This document shows, piece after piece, positions 22,846-34,363 of a stretch of 64,000 bases of DNA (its first letter is position 1; each line of letters starts with the position of its first letter). The stretch covers positions 3,139,279 through 3,203,278 of the forward strand of contig JAINUG010000113.1 in assembly GCA_029706075.1 (NCBI GenBank), written 5' to 3'. The notes under the pieces are model-generated. The model searched no databases. It was not told the origin of the DNA and saw nothing but the letters and a program-made list of their open reading frames with translations. Source of the DNA: Aldrovandia affinis. Its lineage: Eukaryota > Chordata > Actinopteri > Notacanthiformes > Halosauridae. The position numbers and the translations under genes were made by a program.

Positions 22846-24980
22846 GCACAAATGTGATTGAATAGCATGTTTTGTAGAATCTCCTTCAGTCACTGTGGGG
22901 AGGGAAAGCACAGATATGAATAAAAAAGGAGGAGGCATTATTTTTATCCCTGACTGTGCCTGAGTGCACAGTTCACAATAAAACATGCTATCAGCATCTA
23001 TACCTGGGGAACATATTTCACAAAGCTGGTTTGATGAAGTTAGGCTTTTGCCAAGTTATCTTGTTTCAATAATCCAAGTTGGTTTTATTTCAGTGTGCGA
23101 TACCTGTTTAACATTAATATTATCAAGCGAACGAAAGCTGAAATCTCTTCGAATAAGCTAAGTGCACTTGCGTAAAGATATCAATCATCACTTGGTGAGG
23201 AAGGGGTTAAAGGGAAGGCAAAAATTAAAGGAGAGTGATACTTAGGCCAAAATAGCAATTAATGATAAGAAGAACTGGCGATGGCTGCATTGGATGCATT
23301 TTCAAGATTTTCAAGATGTGTGAAAACTTTGCATACCATAAATGAATAACCATTGAGCATGTAATCTAGCAACTCATGGAAGACAACAGTGCCATTGTTC
23401 ACTCATATTCCTCAAACTGCAGAGTAGTTTTAGGAAACGGAGCATTTGCAGGTGACTGTGGAAATTCATAATATGCAAGACAGAAAGTACATTCTTTTGA
23501 ATGCTCAAGCATACATTTTAACATAAAAGACACCCTGGCATCATCCTTTTGATTTCAACAGTAAATATGTTGGTTGGCACAACATGTTTGACAAGAACAG
23601 GCCATTCTACCCATCTAGACTCATCATTTTACTTGCTGTCTCAAAAGTCTAGCAATTTGTTAAGACCCATCCTGAACACTCCAAAGTCTGTGATTTTGTT
23701 TTATTTTATTCTATATAAGTCACACATAAATGCAGAAATGCGCACAACACAATAATTTATTGGTACAGGGAGTTTTCTTTTGTATCACAGAGATCAGAGA
23801 TCAACCCCATGTCACTAAATCAAAGTGTTCTAGGATACTTTCATGAACGTATTGTATAGTATAACAATTGGGAAATACTGTTTTTTTCTGTACTAAAAGC
23901 TTTCATGGGTCCCTGGTAATATGAAAAATATATAGCCTATACTGTATATATATGGTGCAAGCTTTATATACACTTTCAACAGGTGTTTACACAGTATTCA
24001 AAATGCAGCTTGGCACAGCATCATATAACATAGGAAACTGATTCTTAAAACTATCTCCATGTGTATTCATGACATCCTGGCAGCATAGTTTCCCATTAAA
24101 TATGGAGCTACGGCCCTGCACTTAGAAGGCCAAATTATCCTCCAGCAGTTTGCATTATCCGATTTCACAGGATATAAAATGCATAAAATAGTGCAAGATG
24201 ACTTAACTTCTACTTTCTCACAATGAAAGGGGCCCTACAATAGGTGTATGTTCAGATTGGGAGAGAAGCCAATGTGGGTTTTGGTCAGTCCAGCCATATA
24301 ACATGTTCATGTTATGTTACACACACTGCAGAATCTGAAGTCAGCAACACATGGCAGTGAGTAGTATCACTATCCTTTCCTCATTGTAACACTAATCACG
24401 TGTAGACTTGAGTCAAATGGAATGGTCCTGCTTATTTACTAATTACCAATCTTTGCATTATTAGATCTAATTAGGTTACAAGTTTTTTTTTTTTTTTTAT
24501 TCATTATCTATCCTGGCCATGGTACAAATATGGATTTCTTTAAGGACTGTTGGCTAGACAAAAAGGAAATGTCCTTCCTTTTCCACTCTGATCCAGCTTG
24601 TTGTCTGCTTTGAAGATCTGAGACAGTAGTGTTAGCCAAGATGATACTGGGATTCTGAGAAAATAAAGAAAACCCCATATTCCAGAAAATTAATTGGTTA
24701 ATTGAAAATATAAGTCATAATGTACGGTAATAAAAAACGAACTGGAGAGACTAAATACAAGTCAGCTTTTTGTGTATCAGTAACTACATTTGAGCAACGT
24801 GAGGATTTTTCCCCCATAAAATAACAAATACCACTCAGCAATAAAGAATATTAGAATGAAAATGGCTTGAGCAAGAGGGTACTCACTGAGCACTAGGATG
24901 TGATGAAGTTGTGATCTTCAATCATAACTAGGGCCCGGAGAAAATTATGAGCACGTGACCATCTGTCAATATTATTTTCA
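22846..24980. other. AT-rich, no gene recognised
   Basis: No exon, repeat terminus or RNA gene identified; a poly-T run lies at 24484-24500. Confidence 0.45.
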
Positions 24981-24984
24981 GCAC

Positions 24985-25024
24985 TTATCCTCCAGGTGTG
25001 CCTGCAGGGACACCTGGAGGATAA
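24985..25024. other. Near-perfect 40-bp palindrome
   Basis: Arms TTATCCTCCAGGTGT (24985-24999) and ACACCTGGAGGATAA (25010-25024) are perfect inverted repeats of 15 bp, and the centre GCCTGCAGGG is itself palindromic except for its outer G/G pair. The whole unit could extrude a hairpin or cruciform. It sits 54 bp before the left TSD of the hAT relic and belongs to no feature I recognise. Confidence 0.85.
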
Positions 25025-25424
25025 CTGCAGCAATAATTTGGCAATCAGGACAGACATGTGGCTAATTATATAATTAGGGTCTAAAACAGTATAAAACAAT
25101 ACAATTATGTTGTTCAGAGTAAGTGTGGAGGAAGACAAACATGGACGCACTAAAAACTTCAAGACGCATTTCCATCAATGACAATAAAGCAATAAACAGT
25201 AAAAGAGTAACGGTAACAGTAAAACAATATCTTACTGGCACATTGCATACAGCATAGGTTTAATTTATTGTGCCTATCTTGCGAATTATCTTTAGACTGC
25301 AGAACAAATGTACATACATAATACGATGTACTATGCAACCAAGCATATTGAGATGGATATTGGCGAGGGGGAAACAGCTGTGAAAAAAGCATAAAGGGAA
25401 AGCGCAGAGAGAGCCGACATGATT

Positions 25425-25876
25425 TAAAGGTGTACTAAGTGATTTGACGTCTCTGCACGAGAGGTAGTGGTAGTAAACACATGGCAACGGAAGTGGCTGT
25501 AGTTCTTTGGACCATCATCTCAACCATCTTGACCATTCAAAACTGATAGCAAGAAAAATCAAGCTATTGACCTGTGAAGGAAGAAAGATGCCATTGTGGC
25601 ATCAGTGGTAATAAGCTGAGCTGATTTCAGTTCGTTCCATCTCAAAAAAATCGAAGTACTTTTTGTGTCCAATGCTTTATTATTTTTTTGCTTTTAGGTT
25701 CCATAGCTAGCTAATGTCATTTCTTCCGATTCCTTCTTCTAACATAAACTAGGTGGTGGCTAGGAACACCTAGTGCCAGAAACCAGTGTGGCTAATTTTG
25801 TATGCGCTCCAGAGCGATTGTATAGGAAGTTGTCCTGCCGTTGAGTGATGACGTCAAATCATTTAGTATTCCTTTA
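25425..25876. mobile_element. 452-bp MITE inside the hAT relic
   Basis: Long inverted ends are visible: TAAAGGTGTACTAAGTGATT then TGACGTC on the left, and the reverse complement of GACGTCAAATCATTTAGTAT then TCCTTTA on the right, about 22 of 27 positions matching. ATT occurs on both sides (25422-25424, 25877-25879), a possible 3-bp TSD. There is no coding capacity. The superfamily is uncertain. Confidence 0.75.
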
Positions 25877-26059
25877 ATTTATCAGTCAGACAGTATTTTT
25901 TTTACGTGCCTGTGCTGCAAATAGCTTGTTTTGTTTCTTCGTCTTACAATATTTTTTAACATTGTAGGGCAGGTAGCTCATTTTATATCACATTTTCCTC
26001 CTCCTCAAATATTTTATTTTTAATTAATTGAAATTTCTTGTTTTATTTTTAAGTTCTTG

Positions 26060-27798
26060 GAGATCCAAGCGGCGGAAATATCAAGAAGATTTCATATGGT
26101 ATGGATTTACATGCTTGACAATCAATGAGGTACAACGTCCTCAATGTATTTTGTGCACGGAGGTACTCGCACATGACAGCTAAAACCTGTTAAATTGAAA
26201 ATACATTTGCAAACTAAGCACTTAACTCACGTTGATAAAGCAATTCAGTTTTTCTGTCGCAAAGAGGCAGAATTGCAAGGCCAGCAGCAGGTCATACACA
26301 AACAAACCACAATCCCTATGAAAGCGCAGATAGCGTCATATGTCATATTTGATTATGGCGAGACCCTAATTCGTCCTGCGGCAGTTGCAATGTGTCGAGC
26401 TATGCATGGCGACAAAATAGCTAGTCAGCTTGAGAAAATTCCGTTGTCTGATAACACTGTTGCTCATCGTATTGACGACATTGCCAAAGACATTAAATGT
26501 AAACTCATCGATCGTGTCAAGAACAGTGGAAAATATGCTTTACAATTAGATGAATCGACGGACATATCTAATGCAGCGCAGCTACTGGCCTTCGTTAGAT
26601 ACATATATGAGGGAAAGCTGCACGAAGATTTGTTGTTTTGCAGTCCGCTTGAGGGAACGTGCACAGGTAAAGACATTTGACAAACTTGACAACTTCATGT
26701 GCGTGGAGGGGCTGTGTTGGGAAAACTGTATTGGGATATGTACAAATGGGGGTGGTGCTATGTTATGGAGGAAGAAGGGACTAAAGCCAAGAGTCCATGA
26801 GGTGGCACCACAGGCTGTTTTTACCCACTGCGTTATCCATAGGGAAGCCCTCGCTTTGAAGGCCCTCGATGCGGAGCTGAGCAGCGTGCTTCAGACAGCG
26901 GTAAAAATGGTAAATTTCATAAAGGCACGTCCCATGAATTTGAGGCTGTTCGCTACCTTGTGCAAAGAAATGGGGTCGGATCACGAATCCTTACTGTTAC
27001 ATACAGAGGTTCGTTGGCTGTCGCGAGGACAAGTCCTGCGTCGCTTGTTTGAATTACGAGATGAATTACGCATATTCCTCATTGACTCCGGGTCACCTTA
27101 TGCAGAATTGCTGACTGATTCAAAGTGGCTAGTGAATTTAGCATACTTGTCAGAAATATTCGAGAGACTGAATGTGCTTAATGCGTCACTGCAGGGTGCC
27201 AACACAAATATTCTGTCACTCTCTGACAAAATGTACGTGTTTATAAAGAAGCTGGAGCGCTGGGCCGTGAGAGTTGAAGGGGGCAGTGTGGAGATGTTCC
27301 CCGAGCTAGAGGAGTTCCTGGATGGGAATGAACTGAGTTTATATACCATGAAAGACTATAGTAACTCACCTCCAAGGCCTTCATGGCCATTTCAGGAAAT
27401 ACTTCCAAGAGCAGACATACGATCACTTTGACTGGATTCGACAACCGTTCGCTGCCAGCACTGGGAATAACTTGCCATCGCAGCTACAGGATTCATTTCT
27501 GGACTTGACTTAGTCAAGTGACCGAACCCTGAAGACAACATTTGCTTCAACCCTGCTGGCTGAATTCTGGCTTTCAGTTTCAGAAGAGTATCCAGGATTG
27601 TTAAAAATAACGATGGATGTACTAGTTCCTATCGCCTCCACATACTTATGCGAAATGACGTTCTTGGCACTTACATATTTGAAAAACAAGCTGCGATCAT
27701 GACTTAGAGTGGAGGACAACCTACGCATTGCTGTCTCAAGCATACAACCCAGGATGGAGCTGCTGTGTTCAAAAAGTCAGGCCCATCCATCTCACTAA
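26060..27798 (+). pseudogene. hAT transposase relic (ZBED5/SCAND3-like)
   Basis: A BED zinc finger opens the relic (QCILC near 26138-26152, then HLQTKH near 26199-26216). The RNase H-like core follows: ALQLDESTDISN (about 26538-26573) with the first acidic residue; then the motif usually written C-T-D-G, here CTNG, with codon 26745-26747 AAT (Asn) replacing the expected Asp; then HTEVRWLSRG (27001-27030); and the C-terminal dimerisation region with TYLKNKLRS and RIAVSSIQPRMELL up to a final stop at 27796. A 2-bp loss shifts frame near 26676, another frame change lies near 27370, and in-frame stops follow. The enzyme cannot be made. The bases before 26055 (TTTTATTTTTAAG) look like a splice acceptor. 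Confidence 0.9.
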
Positions 27799-28008
27799 AA
27801 CGAGTAAGTTGCCAAACTAAAAAGAAGTAATGAAACTTAATGTGATACTGGTTATGGTTGTGTTATTGTGAAATGGACATGGACTATGTAGGTGTGTGTG
27901 CGTGCGCGCTCATGTATGTGTGTCGGGAGGGCGGGCGTGAGCGTGGCCCAAATGTTTAAAGGGGGGCGCAGCCAAAAAAGTTTGGGAACCCCTGGTCTAA
28001 AACACTAC

Positions 28009-29526
28009 GGGCCCTATTTTCGTGCGCTAAGGGCGCGTCCCCCAAAACTGCAGGCTTTTCTTGGCTGGCAAATTGCCAGTTTCGTCTATCGCAAATGGAA
28101 TATTTCCTGTCTCCACCGAGTTTGGCAATTTTCGTGGTGCGCAATGAAGGTGTGCAACTATGGGTTGGGCAGCGCAATAGGGGGTGTGACAATGAAAACA
28201 GTCAGTCGCTATGCAAGTTTGGTGTCAAATAATGAGTTTGCGTTAACGTCCAACTAGACCACCTCTTAACACAAACGCTGGCGCTCTGTGCAATTTGGTG
28301 ACTTTATTGATGTGCACATATGAACATAAGGTTATCTGAAATCACATGAGAATGTTTTGTGAATTTCCCCCACATTGAGGCAAATCATCCAATCCATGGG
28401 TAACTTACAAACGTAATCAATTAAGCTAAAAACTATTTCACCACAGCTTGTGGTTATTCAATGCACGGACATGAAAGACTGAAGCCAGCAGGTCATCCAT
28501 TGCTACCGTTCAGTAAGATACACCTGTTAAATAAATATATGTTTCTATGCACATTGTTTTTCTTATGTGAAAGGGTTTTATTCTTTCCATTTGCACTACA
28601 GAAAATGGAGTACATAATTGGATGCCGAAGGCAATACCGTGAGCGATACCCTGGGTTTGGTAGCCGGTGTTGGCCAGATGGCTATCAGTTCGACTGTACA
28701 TGCAGTTTCTTCCTGTCTTGTCCAACATGCAAATTAGTTTATTACTTTTCCTACACCAGACAGCCAGCAGAGAACTAAACAGGATTTTTATATGTGGATT
28801 CCCTGGGGTCTTGGGTGCCATTGACTGCACACATGTGCAGTTGCGCGCACCATCTGATCACGGTATCATTTATGTGAATTGGAAGGGGGTCCACTCCATT
28901 AATATCCAGGTGGTTTGTGATGCTCACTCCAGGGTGACGCATGTAGGCCTACTGCATGACGAAAATAAATGAAACAGGCCTAGTTGCAGTTGTGAGTTTT
29001 TTTATTTATTGCTTTCCATTGAACAATTACATTAAATTAGAAGAAAATAAACTTTGTTTTTTAAGTTGGAAAGCCTACAAATAAGGAAAAAAAGAGATGG
29101 TAAAATAAAACATTTTCTTTTAACAATGTAGGTCTCAAAATATAAACTAAAATCATGAAAATAACAAATTAATGTGCGCCTTGTTTTCCCCAACTGATTG
29201 ACTCTCCTCTTTTGAGAAGCGCTCCTGGTGCAGCCACGCAAAACTGTCATCCGTGTCAGGAAATTGCCAATTTGCTATAGAGTTAGCGCACTGGTATTTA
29301 AAGGGATAGAAAATGTGTTCGGATTGGCCATTATGAAACCAAACCCCCACCACACCCACATGTCTTTTTTAAAGTTAATCCAACCTCTTTTACAACTGCG
29401 CCGGAGGTGCGCTACCGTCCTAAGTCACGAAATTACAGAAATTGCGTTAGACACGCCCTAAAGCGCCACCGTCCTCACTTTGCGTCTGCGTTACCGACAC
29501 TGTCCTGATTCACCAAATTAAGGCCC
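28009..29526 (+). mobile_element. PIF/Harbinger element, internally deleted
   Basis: Ends GGGCCCTATTTTCGTG and, reading inward from the right, GGGCCTTAATTTGGTG form terminal inverted repeats of about 16 bp. TAC on each side (28006-28008, 29527-29529) fits the 3-bp TSD of Harbinger elements. Subterminal GC-rich words (GCGCTAAGGGCGCG on the left, CACGCCCTAAAGCGCC on the right) are typical of this group. At 1.5 kb it is about half the usual autonomous length and keeps only part of the transposase; no MYB-like second gene is seen. Confidence 0.85.
28760..28972 (+). pseudogene. Harbinger (HARBI1-like) transposase fragment
   Basis: The fragment has GFPGVLGAIDCTHVQLRAPS with the first catalytic Asp (codon 28823-28825) and INIQVVCDAHSRVTHVG with the second (codon 28919-28921). 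In the family a third acidic residue follows further downstream; here the reading frame stops at 28973 and the remaining coding sequence is deleted. An upstream piece, RRQYRERYPGFGSRCW near 28627-28680, may be a flanking or rearranged part of the same gene. HARBI1-like host genes are full length, so this is a transposon relic. Confidence 0.85.
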
Positions 29527-29539
29527 TACATGTCTGACG

Positions 29540-29730
29540 TGATACATTTTTATTTTTTTATTTTTTATTTTATTTAGCCAGGGTAGATTTTTCAAGTGAG
29601 CCCTGTCTAAGAACGCAGCATACCAAAGGTTTCACATAAAACAACATTACATAGAAAGTCATAAATAAAAGCAAGATTGTAAAAGCACACAAGAATTAAA
29701 AGGGGGGGGACAGAATGCCCTATATAAAAT
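29540..29730 (-). mobile_element. 5'-truncated LINE 3' end, family T1, copy 1
   Basis: On the minus strand it reads GGGCATTCTGTCCCC, TTAATTCTTGTGTG, TTTACAATCTTGCTTTTATT, TATGACTTTCTATGTAATGT, GCTGC.TTCTT, CAGGGCTCACTTGAAAAA and CCTGG.TAAATAAA with an A-rich end. The same order is found on the plus strand at 48845-49025. The GGCCAGG/CTCAATG/GGTTAAATAAAG style of ending is a common fish LINE 3' UTR. Superfamily not determined. Confidence 0.7.
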
Positions 29731-29734
29731 GAGT

Positions 29735-30670
29735 GTCAATGAACATAAACACCGCATTGTCATTCTTCTCATGTGCCTGATTAAGTGGTAATTGTATGAT
29801 TCACTGAAATGATTGTCGCAATTCATTGAAAGATTATTTGACATGTAGCTTGAAATGGATTCTACATCAATCCCTTAGTGGGGGAGGGCTGAAATACATG
29901 CGAGATAATGACCCAAGAGTTTCAACGGGCCCTAATAATGACACATTCTTCAGTGAACAAGGAAGATCCTAACCTAAAACATGTGGCAGAAAGGGTAAAT
30001 AATATACAAAAGCATGAATGAATAAACAAAAGAACTTTCCTCTCTGAAGAGGAGAATATTTAGCAAACATGCATTGTTCATGCGAGACTGTAGAAGGGAG
30101 ACATAAGGGAAACATAAATGACCAATCAGATTGCATTTGTGCCCTGTCGTCAATGCAGTCTTATAGGGGGCAGGGTTCTCTGCAGCTGTGACAAAAGTTA
30201 TCCAATGATATATTTTGCCATTTGAATTTACATTTGTAAAAGAATGGATGGGAGAGTGTATGTTTTATGCATTTGCCAATATGAGTTCCATTCATGAGGG
30301 TGTATTCAATTGTCCATATATGGTTGCCTCAGTCAAGCTTTAAGGGGAATTTGTTTTGGATTGCATTCAGAGGTAGAATGAAAGTTGACAGTTAGCTTTT
30401 ATTTTAATAAAGAACTGCTAGAGAACTCAAGTTTACTTGGAGGCTCATATCTTGGTATTGGGAATGGGAGATCTCAAGGGTCACAAAAGAAAGTATGTCT
30501 GGGCAATGTAACTTATTGCATGGAGGGTGTAGCACACTCAATGGAAAACTTTGTCAATTGGAATAAGTGCAGGTGGATGTTTATGTAAGCTTATGAAGAT
30601 GTTATGTAGTGCTTGTGATGATGTTATGTAGTGCTTGTGATTGTTATTGTGTGAAATCTTTATATTAAAG
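29735..30670. other. No gene; short tandem duplication
   Basis: A unit of about 22 bp (GATGTTATGTAGTGCTTGTG) occurs twice at 30597-30640. The rest is AT-rich with no recognised feature. Confidence 0.4.
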
Positions 30671-30675
30671 GACAT

Positions 30676-30940
30676 AGTCCCCGGATGGCTCAACGGGTTA
30701 AATAACTTTAGGGAAGAAGGCATGAGCTCGCCGCAGGTACAGAAATCGTTCCTGCATGTATCAGATTCACAATCGACGGCTATACGGGGTCCGACTCAAA
30801 GGAGCTGGTGCGCTCGCGCTTGTCATTACCAGTCTCAGCAGCTGGTCCCATAGTTGCAGGCGGCGGGCTTGTGTGAGGGTAATCGAATCAATAGAAGGTA
30901 CAATTGGCCACCAAATTGGAAGAAAAATTGGAAAAAATCA
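30676..30940 (+). mobile_element. SINE family S2, copy 2
   Basis: A tRNA-like start, GTCCCCGGATGGCTCAACGG, is followed by GAGCTCGCCGCAGGTACAGA, a GC-rich body, and the tail GGTACAATTGGCCACCAAAT then TGGAAGAAAAATTGG. It shares body and tail with 14680-14975. Part of the head after the A box is deleted. Confidence 0.75.
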
Positions 30941-30944
30941 GAGC

Positions 30945-31415
30945 CACAATTTCTTTAAAAATAATATATATAAATAAAACTGTTTAAATGAACTCATACA
31001 ACACTACTTCTTTAAATTGTAGTTATTCATTGTAAATTAGCTTTTTTGTTTGTTTTTAATTGGAAGATGATGTATGAATAAATGCAGCATGTATGGATCT
31101 AAATCGTTCACTATGTTCCTTAGAAATGGCTATATTTTAACTGGAACAGCACTTGTCTGAAATAAAGAATATACGATTTATCATAAAGCAGGACCTTTGA
31201 GCCCCTTAATGGGCTTGAATGTGAAATAGTTGTCAGTGCCAAATATAAAGGAAATAATTCCCCCCTATAATTTTGTGTACATTAATATCCGGTCACGTGC
31301 ATGTGATGCAAGTTAATGATAAGCATTAAGAGCTATGTGAATTACAGCACTTATGGTTGCTCTTAGATTACTCATGAGGTTGCTCTTATGGCTATATTCT
31401 AGGCACCTTTAATAC
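30945..31415. other. No recognised feature
   Basis: AT-rich; only short frames. Confidence 0.4.
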
Positions 31416-31902
31416 TAACTACATTACAGTCATTTAGCAGATGCCCTTATCCAGAGCACAAGAACATAAGTGCATCCACATGAGTTATATGAGCAACAGT
31501 GGCACAGACCTGGCCAACAACACTCCCAGACCAGTGAGTGTACGAGCAGCATCACTAAAGCGCTACTGCAAGATATCTATGTCAATTCGACAACCGTGTT
31601 TCAATTTGTAACTATCTACTTACATCCCAAAACAAAATACATAATACAATAAAAACACCTGAACAAATAAGTTATCTACATTTTTAAAAAGGTGGGACAC
31701 CCCTAGGAAGGACATGGGATCTAGCCAATCCACCACCCCAGGAAACCCTAAAGGAGCAACCAGAGAGGCATGACTTAACCCATTGAGGAGCAGTGCCTGA
31801 GACCCCCAGATTGGCTAGGGTGGATAGGAGGAGCATGTGATCAACTGTGTCAAAGGCAGCGAAGCGGACTAGAAGGAACCTCTGCTGCTTTTGGAATTGC
31901 AA
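31416..31902 (-). mobile_element. L2/CR1-like LINE, truncated and internally deleted
   Basis: Read on the minus strand, a reverse-transcriptase fragment (31902-31692) is followed by AT-rich sequence and then GCTCTGGATAAGGGCATCTG, CTAAATGACTGTAATGTAG at 31460-31421. That ending is the LINE-type counterpart of the SINE tails at 5109 and 54930. Order and orientation fit a single element with a large internal loss, though two independent fragments cannot be excluded. Confidence 0.65.
31692..31902 (-). pseudogene. LINE reverse transcriptase fragment
   Basis: The minus-strand frame shows AAFDTVDHMLLLSTLANLG, the reverse-transcriptase region around the AFDTVDH motif, then VSGTAPQWVKSCLSGCSFRV and a RGVPPF remnant of the GVPQGSVLGP motif. 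The catalytic YxDD box lies downstream in intact enzymes and is missing. The frame is open over 72 codons but is cut at both ends. The motif style is that of the Jockey/CR1/L2/Rex1 group of non-LTR elements, which copy their RNA at nicked target DNA. Confidence 0.85.
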
Positions 31903-32232
31903 GAATTGTTTTCCCTGTGATCATTTAAAAGGAGGTCAATGCCTCTGTAATTGCTTGTAGGCTTTTATTGCCATTGTTCAGTGTAATGCTTCCTCACACC
32001 ATGTGTTACCTATTTTCTTCCCATACCCTTTCTTGCACTCCTATAATATGCACTTTGCACTACATAGCCATGTAGCCCTGAAACTCACTATGCTTCAGAG
32101 AATCAGCCAAATAAATAAATCATAATAATGAAATATGAGTGATTGATTTCTAAGACGTTTGCAATATTGATTCATATCATTTGGTAAAAAAGATTGAATA
32201 TCAAATGAGAATGAATGGTATACTGTATATAA

Positions 32233-32530
32233 AAAAAGGGAGAAAAATTATATTATATATTTCCCCCTTTTTTATTTTCCTCCCCAATTTGATATCAACA
32301 ATTGTGCGTCTCAAGTTTCCTGCAGTCAATGTAGCTGCACTCATCTGCAAGCCAGTGATTATTTTACACCCTGCAGTCCACACAGGATCCTACATTCCAC
32401 TCAGGCTAGCACCTATTGGAGTAGAGGTTTATCTCTCAATGCCAACAACTTGTAACCTGTGGGTGCTTGTTGTGTCACTGGGATTAACTAAAGCCATGGT
32501 AACCAGAGCAACCCACAGCAATTGAAACCC
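32233..32530 (-). mobile_element. SINE family S3 with S2-type tail, copy 2
   Basis: On the minus strand GCACCCACAGGTTACAAGTT, TTGGCATTGAGAG, GGACTGCAGGGTGTAAAATA and ATCACTGG follow the order of 21383-21616. The end reads GACGCACAATTGTTGATATC then AAATTGGGGAGGAAAA. Head boundary approximate. Confidence 0.68.
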
Positions 32531-32539
32531 ACCCTACCC

Positions 32540-34360
32540 CTGTGTCCCGCCAATGTGGACTCCTCAAAATAGTTAACAATGACATAGCTGAGGCTAACGC
32601 CAAGACCTGAAACTATAGGGACCAGCCCATACTCTTAGCAAAGCATTGAGAGTTATCATGACTGGGTGTGTACAAGTTGCCCAGAACAGCAGGCATTTTA
32701 AATAATGTATCGATTGCAATGACTCAGCACTGGTTGCTAATGGTAATGACATGAGAGGAAACAAATTGTTGTATCTCTACAGATTAGAATAAGAGCACTG
32801 TTGTACTTAACATGAAAAATAGCTGCTCAGTGTAGTTCTCCTTTTTTAGAGTGTGCGCTAAGTGTCATGGAGAAATATTGTCAGCTTTTATTTTTTTAAA
32901 GGGGGAAACCTTATTTCCCTTCATCAGATTATCACAAAAGTGTATTTAACCACTGGCTAAAATAGTGTTATCCTTGGAATTGGAATTAGTTGGGAAGAAT
33001 TATATGACAAATGACAACAGGCAGAGCCATTTTCTCCAATAAGCAACCGCTTAGGATCCCACAGCTACTTAGGGACTCCCCGCAGTTGCCTTGTTATTTG
33101 TAATTTTTTATATATCTTTCATACTCACTGTGAGGGGTTTTGGTAAACTATGAGTAGCAAAGTAAGCCCAACCAAATGACATTGGTTCAAAACAAGGGGC
33201 ACTATGAGTTTTTGAATGAGGCAAGAATGGACATATGCCCTCTACCGGCAGGTGTGTGGCACAATTTTTGTTCTCTGTAAACGTAACGGGAAGAAAAAGA
33301 GTGAGAGATAATAAATAATGTCAAATCCATGGCCTATGATATAATTCAAAACATCTTCAGAAGGGTGTATGTCTGATTTACTTTTTCTCATGTATCCTTT
33401 TGGAGATTCTACTTAATCTTGCAAGTTCTCAAGTTACACAAACGGCGTTTCTCCGATACACTAGCAAGAGCTAGAAAGCAATCTGATTGATGTAGGAAGA
33501 GGTTGCCCATGAGTGCTGATCTAAGGTCTGTTTTTAATTTCTCTATCTAATGGTTAAGGTTAGGATTTGTAGATAAATGCAATTATATTCAAATTCAGAT
33601 CAATTTCGACCAAAGACCAACACTTAAACGAAAGCGGTACTACAGAATGAAAAAAACTGTGTGGTCTATGCTATGGTGTAGACTTTATTTGTGTTAATTA
33701 CATTTGAGAAAAAGAGAGATCGCTAAAATCTCTTTCTCAGCCTACTTTCTCATTGAGTTTGTTAGACACCAAAATTGTACTGCATACTTGGAGATGGATG
33801 GTGCTGTAGAAGTCCTGGAAATATATTGCTCCTTGTTTGGGTCAAAATGCACAATGGGGGGAAATAGGCCTGGCTCAGTCCAATAAATATACCATTTATG
33901 GTTTTTTGTGCAATAGTAAAAATGTCCTTTAAAAACAGTTTTTAACAATGCAAAATAATTATATGTATGTGCCTAAGTAGACATTAAAGAGGTAACCTAA
34001 ACTGTAGGCTGAAAACCATTCTGGCACCTATCTACCTTCCATTCATTGAAAGGACTGTTTCTGTAATCATAAAATTGATTGTAATAATCTCTTATGCCCC
34101 TAATGGAACACCAAATAGAATATTTTAAACATTACTCCTGAGATTTCTGTGAATCTGTGACAGATTGCATTGGTGGTTCAGATGTTTAGTGTTGGGCAAA
34201 AATAATTCTGTCCTTTTGAGTTATCTGTCATATAAGTGGGAGCAAGGGTTTCCTCTGATCACAGAGCACTAATTAATGAATTAACATTAAAACGTATTAA
34301 TAATTTAAGAGGAGACCACCAACATCTTGTCATCATACAGTCCTTCTTATTAGAATAAAG
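32540..34360. other. AT-rich, no recognised feature
   Basis: No repeat family, exon or RNA gene recognised. Confidence 0.4.
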
Positions 34361-34363
34361 ACA

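Larger units (their letters stand above)
25087..27994 (+). mobile_element. hAT transposon relic carrying a MITE
   Basis: The right end is AAAGTTTGGGAACCCCTG, a standard hAT terminus. The next 8 bp, GTCTAAAA (27995-28002), are repeated exactly at 25079-25086, directly before CAG at 25087, giving an 8-bp hAT-type TSD and a 2908-bp element. The left terminal repeat is badly decayed, with little beyond CAG matching, so the left boundary rests mainly on the TSD. Inside are a 452-bp MITE (25425-25876) and a broken transposase gene (26060-27798). A Harbinger begins 14 bp after its right end. Confidence 0.78.

Noticed and set aside
28760-28972. Host HARBI1 gene exon
   Set aside because: It lies between transposon termini with a TSD, is truncated before the third catalytic residue and has no other exons.
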